Positions 30,296-39,012 of a DNA stretch of 64,000 bases are shown piece by piece. Origin of the DNA: a virus; IMG/VR virus record IMGVR_UViG_3300020154_000003, positions 248,001 through 312,000 of that record; one strand, written 5' to 3'. The notes beneath the pieces were generated by a model. That model was given only the letters and a program-made list of their open reading frames with translations, had not been told where the DNA came from and did no database searches. Position 1 is the first letter of the stretch. Each line of letters begins with the position of its first letter. The position numbers were made by a program, and so were the translations under genes.

Positions 30296-30517
30296 ATGAG
30301 TAAAACGTATAAAAAAACAACACCAAGACTAGAAGCAAAAATTGTTAAGGTATCAACCAATGAAGTTATTTTCACCTGTCCAACAAATAGTATGGACGTT
30401 CACCAGTACTTCAGAAATGATTTTATCGATCAAATAATGAAACAAACCTTTGGAGCACAGACTGAAAAGATCGGTGATGTGCTGGTAGTTATTGATCAAT
30501 ATTACCAGTATAGTTAA
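30296..30517 (+). CDS. small hypothetical protein
   Basis: 73 residues from the ATG at 30296 (a TTG two codons upstream opens the frame inside the stop of the nuclease gene). Strand-rich; begins MSKTYKKTTPRLEAKIVKV. Two bases after the nuclease stop, so cotranslated with it. No family recognised. Confidence 0.6.
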   Translation: MSKTYKKTTPRLEAKIVKVSTNEVIFTCPTNSMDVHQYFRNDFIDQIMKQTFGAQTEKIGDVLVVIDQYYQYS

Positions 30518-30520
30518 TCT

Positions 30521-30730
30521 ATGAAGCAACACATTAAGCCAGTACTGTTATTCATCACTAAGTTTTTAGCGTATAGCATATTATCCTTCTTGTTACTTTT
30601 CGGATTGTTCTGCTTTAGGGGTAAATCAATTACGTTCACTGAATTTGTTCTGAATATGCTCCCTATATGGGGTTTAAGCATAGTTGCTACTATTTACGCC
30701 TTGGCGATTATGTATATTGCCAAAAAATAG
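30521..30730 (+). CDS. small two-pass membrane protein
   Basis: 69 residues with two hydrophobic segments (about 7-27 and 42-66) separated by a short loop with FRGKSIT. Ends in YIAKK. Its stop meets the stop of the convergent gene 30731. No family recognised; size and topology would also fit a small holin-like protein. Confidence 0.6.
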   Translation: MKQHIKPVLLFITKFLAYSILSFLLLFGLFCFRGKSITFTEFVLNMLPIWGLSIVATIYALAIMYIAKK

Positions 30731-31225
30731 TTACAATCTTTCCATGTACAAGGTCATGTCGTGAGGGGCAGGTATGTTACCTCCAAAATAAGGCCATAAC
30801 AGATATTTGAACAAAACTTTATCTTCCTGCTTTGGCACTCTCACGGTATGTGTATATCCCTTACCATAGAAAACGTAAACATAAGCTGACTCGATGTCTT
30901 CAATCGAGCATTCAAACGTTTCTTCAGGCTTTATTGTGGCCAACACACTTGCAGCCATTCTTTCACCGTGGTTATAGGTGTAAGTAACAATCTCAATATT
31001 TTGACCGTCAGTACATCTCCATCCAATCCTTGCAGATTGGTTATGATGAAAATACGTGGTTGAGAAACCAAACAATTTATTGATGTCATAATTATCATTG
31101 GTCTTAAGATCATAAAGACATGAAACACTGAATTTGGCTCTTACCTTAATTTTCTTCTTGAAAGTAATCCCAAAATGAAGTCCTCTACAATCGTGTTGAC
31201 CCTTTTTTATAACGTATTTCTTCAT
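30731..31225 (-). CDS. beta-rich hypothetical protein
   Basis: 164 residues, mostly strands, basic N-terminus (MKKYVIKKGQHDCRG) and a C-terminal aromatic stretch. The pattern suggests a beta-sandwich. Four-base overlap with the upstream membrane protein. No family recognised. Confidence 0.65.
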   Translation of the reverse strand: MKKYVIKKGQHDCRGLHFGITFKKKIKVRAKFSVSCLYDLKTNDNYDINKLFGFSTTYFHHNQSARIGWRCTDGQNIEIVTYTYNHGERMAASVLATIKPEETFECSIEDIESAYVYVFYGKGYTHTVRVPKQEDKVLFKYLLWPYFGGNIPAPHDMTLYMERL

Positions 31226-31449
31226 TGCTGCGCTTTTTTCTCCTTACGTTTTCTTAACCATCTCTTTAATGGATTACCGAGAGGTGAAAACCAGATTATT
31301 GCTGCAAACAATGCTACTGCTACAGTGATGCCTAATATTGTCTGTGCTAATGAGCCATCAGGTATGATATGCACTAAGGCGACCCAAATACCAAAACCTA
31401 CAACGATTTTAATAACTTCCTTAATGTCGTTTTTTGTTACTTTTTCCAT
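31222..31449 (-). CDS. small two-pass membrane protein with basic tail
   Basis: 75 residues. Hydrophobic segments at about 12-29 and 34-54, then a strongly basic C-terminus (KRWLRKRKEKKAQQ). This is the general shape of a class II holin, but no lysis gene is adjacent. The word GTATTTAT lies 16 bases upstream of the ATG (31466-31473). Confidence 0.6.
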   Translation of the reverse strand: MEKVTKNDIKEVIKIVVGFGIWVALVHIIPDGSLAQTILGITVAVALFAAIIWFSPLGNPLKRWLRKRKEKKAQQ

Positions 31450-31465
31450 ATTCTTTGATTTATAT

Positions 31466-31473
31466 ATAAATAC
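31466..31473 (-). promoter_or_regulatory. late-type word GTATTTAT
   Basis: Leftward sense GTATTTAT followed by ATATAAAT, 16 bases before the ATG at 31449. Confidence 0.4.
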
Positions 31474-31484
31474 AGAAAGAGCAT

Positions 31485-31514
31485 AAAAAAACCTGAACCG
31501 CTATGGTTCAGGTT
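31485..31514 (-). terminator. intrinsic terminator after the exonuclease gene
   Basis: AACCTGAACC, loop GCTAT, GGTTCAGGTT: a perfect 10-bp stem preceded on the + strand by seven A, giving a U run for leftward transcripts. It ends the 34724-31543 unit. Confidence 0.85.
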
Positions 31515-31542
31515 AAAACGAAACAAACCCAATTATAAAATC

Positions 31543-32280
31543 TTATACTACGACTAACTTCAATACTAAGTCCATGACTACGCTCACATCAGCCCTGCAA
31601 TAGGTCGCAATATTGTTTAATTTAGTGATCTCATCGTCAGTGTGGTTCCAGAAATAGTCGCCAAGATTACTTCCATTAACAGTCCCTTGCTTAGATGAAG
31701 GAATACCTAAAAATTCAGCAATAGTATCTAATGACATGATCTTACTAGTACCCATTTTCCAGTCTTTCATTGTATCAGTCACTTTAGCCTCCCAAGGTTT
31801 GGCATCAATAGCATTTTTAAGTACTATAGGTATTTTGATGCCGTATTTGATCATTCTTTTCATCAAGAAAGGAATGTCATATTCGAGAATATTATGACCT
31901 ACCAAATTGATGTTAGCGTTATTTTGATAAGCCTTATCCAATTGACCTTGAAATTTTTCAAGTATTTCCTTCTCGTTAATTGACTTGATATTATATATCT
32001 TTTTTACAGGGGCACCTGTTTGATCAAATTCAATAAACCCAAAAGCAACACAGACTACCCTAGCATATTCCGGGAATAGTGCCGCCTTTGTGAGGTAGAT
32101 TTCTTCATCTGTTACGGTTTCACCAGCTTTCAATGCATCAGCATAGAATTTTGCGGCTACTCTTTTCCAATTCTCAAGGCTTCTACATGCAGTAAAATCT
32201 TGAAAAGTTTTAAACTCTCTTACGGTTTCTATATCGAAAAATAACATGTTGGGGATTTTATTAGAGGTGTAATTTTGCAT
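31543..32280 (-). CDS. PolB-type 3'-5' exonuclease
   Basis: 245 residues. DEDD exonuclease motifs: Exo I FFDIETV (D14-x-E16), Exo II VGHNILEYDIPFL (about 126-138) and Exo III YCRADVSVVMDL (about 228-239). Spacing and the NILEYDIPFLMKR sequence fit the stand-alone family related to the exonuclease domain of family B polymerases (DNA_pol_B_exo2). No polymerase domain follows. Likely roles are proofreading in trans, end trimming or degradation of host DNA. Followed by a strong terminator. Confidence 0.85.
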   Translation of the reverse strand: MQNYTSNKIPNMLFFDIETVREFKTFQDFTACRSLENWKRVAAKFYADALKAGETVTDEEIYLTKAALFPEYARVVCVAFGFIEFDQTGAPVKKIYNIKSINEKEILEKFQGQLDKAYQNNANINLVGHNILEYDIPFLMKRMIKYGIKIPIVLKNAIDAKPWEAKVTDTMKDWKMGTSKIMSLDTIAEFLGIPSSKQGTVNGSNLGDYFWNHTDDEITKLNNIATYCRADVSVVMDLVLKLVVV

Positions 32281-32310
32281 ACTTTATATCTTATATGCAA
32301 ATATAACATT

Positions 32311-32730
32311 TTAATTCACTCCTGAAAATAATAATACGTGAGATTTTCCTTTTTTATCCACACAAATAGATAAATATTGACCAAATTCATCCTGAACGGC
32401 CATGCTTGTTTGTAGGGATTTTTTTCTCCAATAATAAATAACAGGATTGTCAAGAGTAATTATATGTTGAATAATATTATCAACCACTCTTTTGAGTTGC
32501 ATTTTATAGAGATAATCGAAATTGATTGTGTATTTCTTTTTTGAATCAATTAATTCGACTTCAGCAACATAAAAAATTTGAGAGTCACTTTGCTGTATGT
32601 AAATGTTTTTAACGATGCCGCACTTATTATTGATGAATTTGAATTCTTTGTTGTGTAAGCCAGATATTAGTACTGTATTACCCGTTTCAATTCTATCAAT
32701 TTCTTCATGTGTGCCAAACGTTAATTTCAT
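32311..32730 (-). CDS. beta-rich hypothetical protein
   Basis: 139 residues, with strands dominating. Opens MKLTFGTHEEIDRIETGNTV and contains IYIQQSDSQIFYVAEVELI. The first part resembles an SH3-like barrel. It overlaps 32727-33068 by four bases. No family recognised. Confidence 0.6.
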   Translation of the reverse strand: MKLTFGTHEEIDRIETGNTVLISGLHNKEFKFINNKCGIVKNIYIQQSDSQIFYVAEVELIDSKKKYTINFDYLYKMQLKRVVDNIIQHIITLDNPVIYYWRKKSLQTSMAVQDEFGQYLSICVDKKGKSHVLLFSGVN

Positions 32731-33068
32731 TTAAAAATGTAGTCCATCAATTTTGTCCAAAATGATCTCTTTTTAGAGAGTGCTTGTTCTTCCATTTTCA
32801 ACAATTCATCAAAACTTTTTTGACTAGTTTCAAATGAAACTTCCTTTTTGGTTTCTATTTCTTCAGCCAGCATCTCCCCATTATTGAGTACTTCTTCTAT
32901 TAAATACTTCTTTTGGTATTCAAAAGCTACCTGATCTGCCAATCTTTCCCGCTCAAACTCTTCTAACTCCTTATCGATCAACTCATCGAATTTCTTACCA
33001 ATTTCCTGAGGATTAGCGTTAAGTTCGGTAAGTTCCTTGTTTATTTTTTTATCAAATTGATTTTCCAT
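32727..33068 (-). CDS. coiled-coil hypothetical protein
   Basis: 113 residues, nearly all helical and acidic with heptad-like leucines (KKINKELTELNANPQEIGKK onward), ending in an aromatic, slightly hydrophobic tail (RSFWTKLMDYIFK). Start lies within the end of 33052-33681. Function unknown. Confidence 0.65.
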   Translation of the reverse strand: MENQFDKKINKELTELNANPQEIGKKFDELIDKELEEFERERLADQVAFEYQKKYLIEEVLNNGEMLAEEIETKKEVSFETSQKSFDELLKMEEQALSKKRSFWTKLMDYIFK

Positions 33069-33681
33069 GCAACAACTCTTCTAGTCTTTTCATGTCCCCA
33101 TCGATAGCTTTACCTTGTTCTTCAACAACTTCAATTGGTTTAGCTGGTGCTTCAGTATTATCTACTGACGCTTCTTCTTCCACTTCACCAACACTTTCCT
33201 CCGTAGTTACAGTAACAGCTTCTGTTTTTTCATGCTTGATGGTTTTCAAATTTTCAATCTCTTTGCTTAGAGACATTTGAATTTGCACCATTCTATCACG
33301 CATTTCTTGCAGTTCCTTTTCTTTCTCTTTAATCTTGACCTGAATGGCATTGTTCCGTTCTATTATATCAATAGCAAACAATAATAACTCATCAAAATCT
33401 GCAGCAAATTCTTCCGAATTATTTACGAGTTTAATTACTTTTCCGTTACCATTCTCACTAACCAACACACATCCATAAGTATTCATAGTCATATCATGTG
33501 CCCAATCCTTGGGTACACCTAAGTACAACTCGTAACTTTGTGTTTCAACATTTAAATCCAGCTTCCAGAAATACTGTTCTATTGGGCTTAAAATGTCTTT
33601 AAATTTTATAATTCTATTTTCAAGAAAATATTTTGTCAGTTGACCAATATCCTCTTGGGAAAACTTGCTCGTGTCTATCAT
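33052..33681 (-). CDS. hypothetical protein with coiled coil and acidic linker
   Basis: 209 residues. N-terminal globular part (1-95) with strands, a coiled coil (about 98-140, KIKEKEKELQEMRDRMVQIQ), then a low-complexity E/V/T-rich linker (about 145-190) and a short helix. The linker probably tethers the C-terminal helix. It ends one base before its small membrane-protein neighbour. Function unknown. Confidence 0.65.
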   Translation of the reverse strand: MIDTSKFSQEDIGQLTKYFLENRIIKFKDILSPIEQYFWKLDLNVETQSYELYLGVPKDWAHDMTMNTYGCVLVSENGNGKVIKLVNNSEEFAADFDELLLFAIDIIERNNAIQVKIKEKEKELQEMRDRMVQIQMSLSKEIENLKTIKHEKTEAVTVTTEESVGEVEEEASVDNTEAPAKPIEVVEEQGKAIDGDMKRLEELLHGKSI

Positions 33682-33873
33682 TTAAATTAAGTAGGCTATA
33701 AAAACTCCAACTGATAGCCAAAGTAGAACCCTACCAATATTACCCAATATATATACCGTTTCAATATTGTATCTAATTCTCCTGACTAAACGATAAAAAA
33801 ACATGAATCCACAATTTAGCAGATACACTGTGCTTAATATGAATAAAAATTGGTAGAGTTCAACAAAGTCCAT
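33682..33873 (-). CDS. small membrane protein
   Basis: 63 residues with two hydrophobic segments (about 5-28 and 43-63) and a basic loop (RLVRRIRYN). It shares one base with the gene upstream. No family recognised. Confidence 0.6.
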   Translation of the reverse strand: MDFVELYQFLFILSTVYLLNCGFMFFYRLVRRIRYNIETVYILGNIGRVLLWLSVGVFIAYLI

Positions 33874-34148
33874 TATCCAGCTTGGGTTTCAGATGCAGGT
33901 GAGTTAGCCTTGTTAGGCTCAGATGCGAGTTCTTGCTTCGGAGCAGCTTCAGGGAAGTAAATATCCATAAGCTTTACCGATTCAATCAACACAACGTTTT
34001 TCTTCACTAATTCAGTGAGTTTTTCGATGCGTTCCTTATGTGAATAAATTGTATCATTTTCAACTATTCTCCTTATTTCCGCTTCGTTAAAATAACGTTC
34101 ATTACGCAGTTCGTTTACTGCGTCTATTTTGATGATTTTTAAGTCCAT
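33873..34148 (-). CDS. hypothetical protein
   Basis: 91 residues, helical, charged; ends in a disordered tail (ASEPNKANSPASETQAG). Hydrophobic heptads around residues 40-60. No family recognised. Confidence 0.6.
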   Translation of the reverse strand: MDLKIIKIDAVNELRNERYFNEAEIRRIVENDTIYSHKERIEKLTELVKKNVVLIESVKLMDIYFPEAAPKQELASEPNKANSPASETQAG

Positions 34149-34220
34149 TTTCTATATTTTCCAGCTAAAATTATTTAAGCTGTAAATTTAGAATAATTTA
34201 CATTAAATCCAAACCTTTTT

Positions 34221-34724
34221 TTACTTTTCTAGTAATTTTTTTTTTGATTCCAAACACTGATCGAAAACCTTGTATAAGTCAGCTAATACTTTCATTATAC
34301 TTTTTTGTTTTTTAGGATATATACTGAAAATATCATCCCAAAATGACATGTATGATTTGATTGTTGGTAATGGGTCTAAGTTATAGAACTGCAGGGTGAA
34401 ATACTCATAAAAGTATTCTCTTAATTTATCTGTATTCTTGAATATAATTCCTTCAATTTCGAATTCAGCTACAACTTTATTAAAGGCCCAATTGAAATGT
34501 CCCTTGATGTCTTCTTCCTTATGTAAATACTCCTTACCGAAGTAAGTGGTGTGTGCATAACAAATTAAGTTAATAACGAAATCTCTGTAAAGTTCAACTC
34601 TCTCCTTGACCATGTTGTTCGCCTTTAACTCTTTCATTACCTCGTACTCGTTGTTAAAAATTTCATTATCCTTATAGACCTTCTCTATTCTAACTTTGTT
34701 ATTATTGTTTTTCATATCCTCCAA
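34221..34724 (-). CDS. helical hypothetical protein
   Basis: 167 residues, predicted helical throughout, with aromatic-rich segments (YFYEYFTLQFYNLD near 105-118). Begins MEDMKNNNNKVRIEK and ends KKKLLEK. First gene of the leftward unit after a 230-base gap. No family recognised. Confidence 0.65.
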   Translation of the reverse strand: MEDMKNNNNKVRIEKVYKDNEIFNNEYEVMKELKANNMVKERVELYRDFVINLICYAHTTYFGKEYLHKEEDIKGHFNWAFNKVVAEFEIEGIIFKNTDKLREYFYEYFTLQFYNLDPLPTIKSYMSFWDDIFSIYPKKQKSIMKVLADLYKVFDQCLESKKKLLEK

Positions 34725-34878
34725 TATTTACATTGCAGTTATTTACTAATGATAATTCTATACCAAAATCACATTCAAGCAATTTGTGTAATTATAAATT
34801 TTTTACGCGAGAAAAGAACGACAATAACATAATTTATTTATACTAAATCTGAACGTTTTCATATAGTATTGTTTAAAT

Positions 34879-34886
34879 ATAAATAC
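34879..34886 (-). promoter_or_regulatory. late-type word GTATTTAT
   Basis: Leftward sense AAGTATTTATATTTAAA, after the thioredoxin terminator and before the gene at 34724, the natural place for a promoter. Confidence 0.5.
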
Positions 34887-34906
34887 TTGATTAATGAGTG
34901 AAGGGA

Positions 34907-34932
34907 ATAAAAAAAGGTGCCGAAGCACCTTT
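34907..34932 (-). terminator. intrinsic terminator after thioredoxin
   Basis: AAAGGTGC, loop CGAA (tetraloop), GCACCTTT, preceded on the + strand by seven A, giving a U run leftward. It lies 22 bases after the thioredoxin stop. Confidence 0.85.
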
Positions 34933-34954
34933 AAATGTTTTTTATAAAAAAAAA

Positions 34955-35281
34955 TTATTTTAAGATGTTTTTTATTTTTTCATCAAAAAATGATTTTGGT
35001 GCTGCACCTGAATGACGCATAACGACTTCGTTGTTTTTCAACACAACAAACGTTGGAATACTACGGACACCGTACTTACTTGCAGATTCTTTATGCAAGT
35101 CAACATTTACTTTAACTACTTTCATTTGCTCTTGATATGTATCTGCAAGTTGTTCAATGACAGGCATAACCATTTTACAAGGGCCACACCAATCAGCATA
35201 AAAGTCGATAAAGACTGGTTGATTTGATTCACTAACAATCGATATTAATTCTTCCGAACTAACGTTTTGTACTTTACTCAT
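34955..35281 (-). CDS. thioredoxin
   Basis: 108 residues, the normal length of bacterial thioredoxin. FIDFYADWCGPCKMV contains the redox CGPC (32-35); IPTFVVLKN with the cis-proline (about 76) and a closing helix follow. It would reduce disulfides in the cytoplasm, supply electrons to ribonucleotide reductase or, as with T7 polymerase, serve as a subunit. It is 13 bases after the 874-residue gene. A strong terminator follows. Confidence 0.95.
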   Translation of the reverse strand: MSKVQNVSSEELISIVSESNQPVFIDFYADWCGPCKMVMPVIEQLADTYQEQMKVVKVNVDLHKESASKYGVRSIPTFVVLKNNEVVMRHSGAAPKSFFDEKIKNILK

Positions 35282-35294
35282 TTAATTAACAAAT

Positions 35295-37919
35295 TTAGAA
35301 TTTAACTGATTTTTTTGTGTTAACGAAATCTTTTGAATTGTAGCCCATTAAATGCTCCATCTTTTTTAAGTTTTCATTGATCACACCTTTGGCTTCGCCT
35401 GTAGACTTTTTAGTTTTAACTACAGTATTCTCAACCAAATAAAAATCAAATTCGTTCACAATATCTGCAAAGTTTTTATTTTCATTAATTTTTTGAGTGT
35501 ACTTATTTCCTAAACCTTCAAGATTTAGTTTGTAACCTTCGTTAACTGATTCAACTTCAGCTACATCATCTACAACAAATTCAACTAATTTGTTCTTACC
35601 GAAATCGTCAGTGTATTTACCAGTAAATGATTCGTTGTTGTAACCTTTTTTGAACTTATTATCTTGTTCAACTGCGTTACCGCTTTCTGTTGGTTGAGTT
35701 TCTTTGTTGTACATAGGCATATCTTCTCTGTATTTCATTTTTTCTTGTCTTAATTTATATTGGTCTTCACCCATATCTTGTTTAAGTCTATCTTCAAATC
35801 TGTCTGAAGGTTTGTTATCATAAACGATGTTGTGCATACCATCACCTCTATTCATAGCTAATGCTAACATTTCGTCTTTAGTTAAGTTTCTCTTAGGAAT
35901 TTCATTACCTTGAGCATTGGCTGAGTCACCAACGTTTTTCAAACCAGCATCTTTAGGTTGAATTTTAGCAAGTGCTGCCTTTTCAATTTCTTCAGCAGTC
36001 AGAGCATCCTTTTGGACTTTATCCAAATCTTGTTCAATATAAAATTCATCAGGATTAGGATACACTTCAGCTTGCTTAAGTGCATCAGACTGTGCCATGT
36101 CTTTCTTAGTTAAAGCAGCAGTTTCTTTATTAATTTTTTCTTTATTCAACATTGACGGTGTTTTTCTTTCTTCGTTCATATTCGTAGATTTTTTTATTGA
36201 TTCGGTTACTGGTTGTGTCCCATCTGCGGGTACACCACTCACATTTAATTCTTCGCTATCCATTGTTTTTGCCATTGAGGTTTCAGGTGTGTTCACCATC
36301 GAATCCGCTCTGTCATCAAGCATACTTGACTCTGCCACATTGTTAGCTGTTGTACTTTTCACTAAATTAAGAATATCTTTTGGATTTCTTCCCTTCAATT
36401 GTGGAAAATCATTAACGAAATTCTTAGCTAATGCTTTAATCTCTTCTTCAGCTTTATTTAAATCAGGGAATAAAAGTTTTCCTAATTCAAGGAACACGTT
36501 ATCATCACCTGACTCTAAAGGAGAATTTTCTGCTACAGGCTGTTGAAACTGTTTTGTATTATCAACGTGTGGTTTGTTATCAGCAAACGTAGGCTGATCT
36601 TCAACCTTTCCGGTGGTTGCTCTATCTGTATAGATTTTAACTAACTCCTGATATTCTGGCATTCCATTCAATTCCTGATTTTCACCAGCCATTCTTTGTA
36701 ACTGTCTTAAGATTTGTTCAGCATGTTGTTTGATGCTGACAGCTTCATTAATAGGTTCATCATTTATCATTTGACCTAACTCATTAAGACCTTCAGCCAG
36801 TCTAACATACTTTTTCAAACCTTCAGGATTGGTTAGATAATCTTGATCCAACGCTTCCTTCAATACACTACTCTTAATGATCGAACCGCCATGCCAAAGT
36901 GGAGTATCAAGTACTTTCTTTCTCTTTCCGGGGAACGGGCCAACGAATGCACCACTACTAGCAGATGTTGTTGTTTCAGTCAATTCACCTTCACCCAATG
37001 CTGGCACACCATCAAATTTCATTTCATCAGATGCAAAGTCAGCCATGCTTCCATCAGTAACTTCAGCAGGAACACCTTTAACACCATTCTTAACTGCCAC
37101 GTACCAAGGCATTTTTTCATATTTCAAACCGTCAGCAAATTTTGCTGCAGTTTCTTGATTTTTTTCTTGAGGGATATTTGGAGAAATAACACCTACAGCG
37201 ACTTTCTTAGATTTATCAACAATATATGTGTCATTCTTACTTGCCTTATGGGTGTTCAACGGTGCTGATGGTTGTCCTAAACCAAACAATTCGTTGATTT
37301 CCTCATCAGCATCCTCAGATGCTTTTTTCATTTGCGCTGCAATATCGTCATCACCTTCTTCTTCATGGTGATCGCCCAATTCTTTCTTCACCTTATCCAA
37401 AGCAGCAGTGTCGCCCTTTATATCTGACATTTTTTTGTCTCTCTGTAAAACTTTAGCATCATCGTCCTTCTTCACATCGTCAACCTTATCTTGAAGTTTT
37501 CTTTCAAGTTCTTCTGAACCTTCCTGACCTCTTCTTTTCTTATTAATCGCTTTTGTATTTTTATATTTTTGCAAGTAGCCAGCATCATTCAACACATACT
37601 CATTGAAAAGAATATTCATGATTGTTTCATTCCAATGGTATCCATAGGTTTCTTCCGCATCCTGCTTAAGATCGTTATAGATATTTGAAAGATATTCATC
37701 AGTGTATACTAATGTTTCCATCTTAGCGAGATTAAAAATCTTCTTTTTTAAAGATTCTTTTTTCTCGTTAACGTTATTATTGTTGTTTTCTGCCATGTTC
37801 TTCATATTTAAACCTACTTTACGCATTTCTTTGGAAAAACCACCATCAATTTTCTTCCCCAAAGTAGATGGGGTTTTCATAGTTGGTTTGAAATTCTTAA
37901 AATTAAAATCGTCAGCCAT
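35295..37919 (-). CDS. large low-complexity protein, probable virion or scaffold component
   Basis: 874 residues, rich in E, K, D, N and Q, with few hydrophobic cores: a coiled-coil start (about 30-75), a charged region with repeated K/D/E (120-210), a central mixed part and a C-terminal folded-looking segment ending in EHLMGYNSKDFVNTKKSVKF. No enzymatic motif was seen. Size, composition and location between the late word at 38150 and thioredoxin suggest an abundant late product, perhaps a scaffold or internal protein. Not assigned to a family. Confidence 0.7.
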   Translation of the reverse strand: MADDFNFKNFKPTMKTPSTLGKKIDGGFSKEMRKVGLNMKNMAENNNNNVNEKKESLKKKIFNLAKMETLVYTDEYLSNIYNDLKQDAEETYGYHWNETIMNILFNEYVLNDAGYLQKYKNTKAINKKRRGQEGSEELERKLQDKVDDVKKDDDAKVLQRDKKMSDIKGDTAALDKVKKELGDHHEEEGDDDIAAQMKKASEDADEEINELFGLGQPSAPLNTHKASKNDTYIVDKSKKVAVGVISPNIPQEKNQETAAKFADGLKYEKMPWYVAVKNGVKGVPAEVTDGSMADFASDEMKFDGVPALGEGELTETTTSASSGAFVGPFPGKRKKVLDTPLWHGGSIIKSSVLKEALDQDYLTNPEGLKKYVRLAEGLNELGQMINDEPINEAVSIKQHAEQILRQLQRMAGENQELNGMPEYQELVKIYTDRATTGKVEDQPTFADNKPHVDNTKQFQQPVAENSPLESGDDNVFLELGKLLFPDLNKAEEEIKALAKNFVNDFPQLKGRNPKDILNLVKSTTANNVAESSMLDDRADSMVNTPETSMAKTMDSEELNVSGVPADGTQPVTESIKKSTNMNEERKTPSMLNKEKINKETAALTKKDMAQSDALKQAEVYPNPDEFYIEQDLDKVQKDALTAEEIEKAALAKIQPKDAGLKNVGDSANAQGNEIPKRNLTKDEMLALAMNRGDGMHNIVYDNKPSDRFEDRLKQDMGEDQYKLRQEKMKYREDMPMYNKETQPTESGNAVEQDNKFKKGYNNESFTGKYTDDFGKNKLVEFVVDDVAEVESVNEGYKLNLEGLGNKYTQKINENKNFADIVNEFDFYLVENTVVKTKKSTGEAKGVINENLKKMEHLMGYNSKDFVNTKKSVKF

Positions 37920-38131
37920 TATCTACCTATCTCATTTTGCCAAACACCCTTACGTACCCACATGAATTTATACAAATCCGTAAGTGCATCTTTGACCAGT
38001 TTGTTCGTTTCCTTCTTTAAATCACCGTTTTTCATGGATTCTTTAAAGTGCTTTGCAAGTTCATCCTTTAACACAGTTTTGATCTCCTTTCGGATCAAAT
38101 CTTTTACCTCGGATATACTCAAATTAGCCAT
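37919..38131 (-). CDS. small helical protein
   Basis: 70 residues from the ATG at 38131 (MANLSISEVKDLIRKEI); the frame extends to 38161, but the late-type word at 38150-38157 lies between, so the internal ATG is preferred. Charged, helical. Shares one base with 35295-37919 and may be its partner. Confidence 0.65.
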   Translation of the reverse strand: MANLSISEVKDLIRKEIKTVLKDELAKHFKESMKNGDLKKETNKLVKDALTDLYKFMWVRKGVWQNEIGR

Positions 38132-38149
38132 ACTGATATTACATTTTTT

Positions 38150-38157
38150 ATAAATAC
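38150..38157 (-). promoter_or_regulatory. late-type word GTATTTAT
   Basis: Leftward sense GAGTATTTATAAAAAATG, 18 bases before the ATG at 38131 and just after the terminator at 38170-38198. Confidence 0.55.
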
Positions 38158-38169
38158 TCAAAAAGTATT

Positions 38170-38198
38170 AAAAAAAGCCCATCTTTTGAATGGACTTC
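38170..38198 (-). terminator. intrinsic terminator after the spanin-like gene
   Basis: AAGCCCAT and ATGGACTT pair with one mismatch around a short loop; seven A precede on the + strand, giving a U run leftward. Confidence 0.65.
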
Positions 38199-38222
38199 CC
38201 TTTAATTTATGGCAAACTAATC

Positions 38223-38969
38223 TTATTTAAGTATCAAACCACCCACGAGAACTCCAGCCCCAAATATGACAATTTTGCCACCAGTACTTTTACTTAAATT
38301 ACCTAATTTCATCCAGAATGTCGGTTTAACATTCTCTCTGGTCAATTCTTTGATTGCGTAACTGTTAATATCATAAACCTTATAGTACGGGTTGCTATTG
38401 GTCACAGTGAATGCAATGGGATAACCTTCCTTCTTATCATCCTTCCAATGAAACTCGATAAATTGAGTGTTTGGCAATTCAAACTTTCTGAACTCCAATG
38501 AAGGCAATTTCACTCCGTAAGGTTGTACGTTATTGACTGCAATCTCATATTTGATAGAATCACTATCAGTCGAAAATTGAATTGTACTGTCATTTTCTAC
38601 AATTGGCTTATTATTAATCAAGCCATCGAGTTTCAGACCCATTTCAATTAAGGCAGCACTGATCACTGTATTGTCCTTGCTGATTTGTTCAATTCTGCGC
38701 ACCAATTCTTGCTGGTTTTTAGTCAATACGATTTTATCGTCCTTCAAGTCCTTAATATCCGTTTGAAGAGTAAGCTTTTCGTATACCCATTCCTTTTCCT
38801 TATTCTGGTAAGTCTTAAGGGTATCAGTTAAAGCTACTTGTAGATTTTTATTAAGAAGATGTTTGTTGTTGTGTTTTTCGATTTGCCAGAAGTGATATGC
38901 ACCACCTCCCAAAAGGAGTAGTGTAAGAACAAGTATGATTATTGTCTTACCATCAAGATTTAGTTTCAT
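38223..38969 (-). CDS. membrane-anchored coiled-coil protein, spanin-like (DUF6549-like)
   Basis: 248 residues. N-terminal anchor (about 8-26, IIILVLTLLLLGGGAYHFW), periplasmic coiled coil (about 35-115), a beta-rich domain (about 125-215) and a second glycine-rich hydrophobic segment at the C-terminus (VIFGAGVLVGGLIL). An anchored periplasmic coiled coil next to an amidase is the arrangement of lysis spanins, and proteins of this shape occur in phages of Bacteroidota. The C-terminal segment is unusual for an i-spanin and would give two anchors. Preceded by a late-type word at 38987-38994. Confidence 0.6.
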   Translation of the reverse strand: MKLNLDGKTIIILVLTLLLLGGGAYHFWQIEKHNNKHLLNKNLQVALTDTLKTYQNKEKEWVYEKLTLQTDIKDLKDDKIVLTKNQQELVRRIEQISKDNTVISAALIEMGLKLDGLINNKPIVENDSTIQFSTDSDSIKYEIAVNNVQPYGVKLPSLEFRKFELPNTQFIEFHWKDDKKEGYPIAFTVTNSNPYYKVYDINSYAIKELTRENVKPTFWMKLGNLSKSTGGKIVIFGAGVLVGGLILK

Positions 38970-38986
38970 TGGTTTTATACTTTTTT

Positions 38987-38994
38987 ATAAATAC
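38987..38994 (-). promoter_or_regulatory. late-type word GTATTTAT
   Basis: Leftward sense TGGTATTTATAAAAAAG, 17 bases before the ATG at 38969. Confidence 0.55.
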
Positions 38995-39012
38995 CAACCA
39001 ACTGAAAATCTG

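Larger units (their letters stand above)
34725..34954. other. intergenic region without a gene
   Basis: 230 bases between the thioredoxin gene and 34724. It contains the thioredoxin terminator (34907-34932) and one late-type word in the leftward sense (34879-34886), 154 bases upstream of the ATG at 34724. The rest is AT-rich with no visible structure or ORF. Confidence 0.6.

Noticed and set aside
36097-37268. Rightward ORFs of 93-149 codons opposite the 874-residue gene.
   Set aside because: Low-complexity antisense frames, no start context and no domains.
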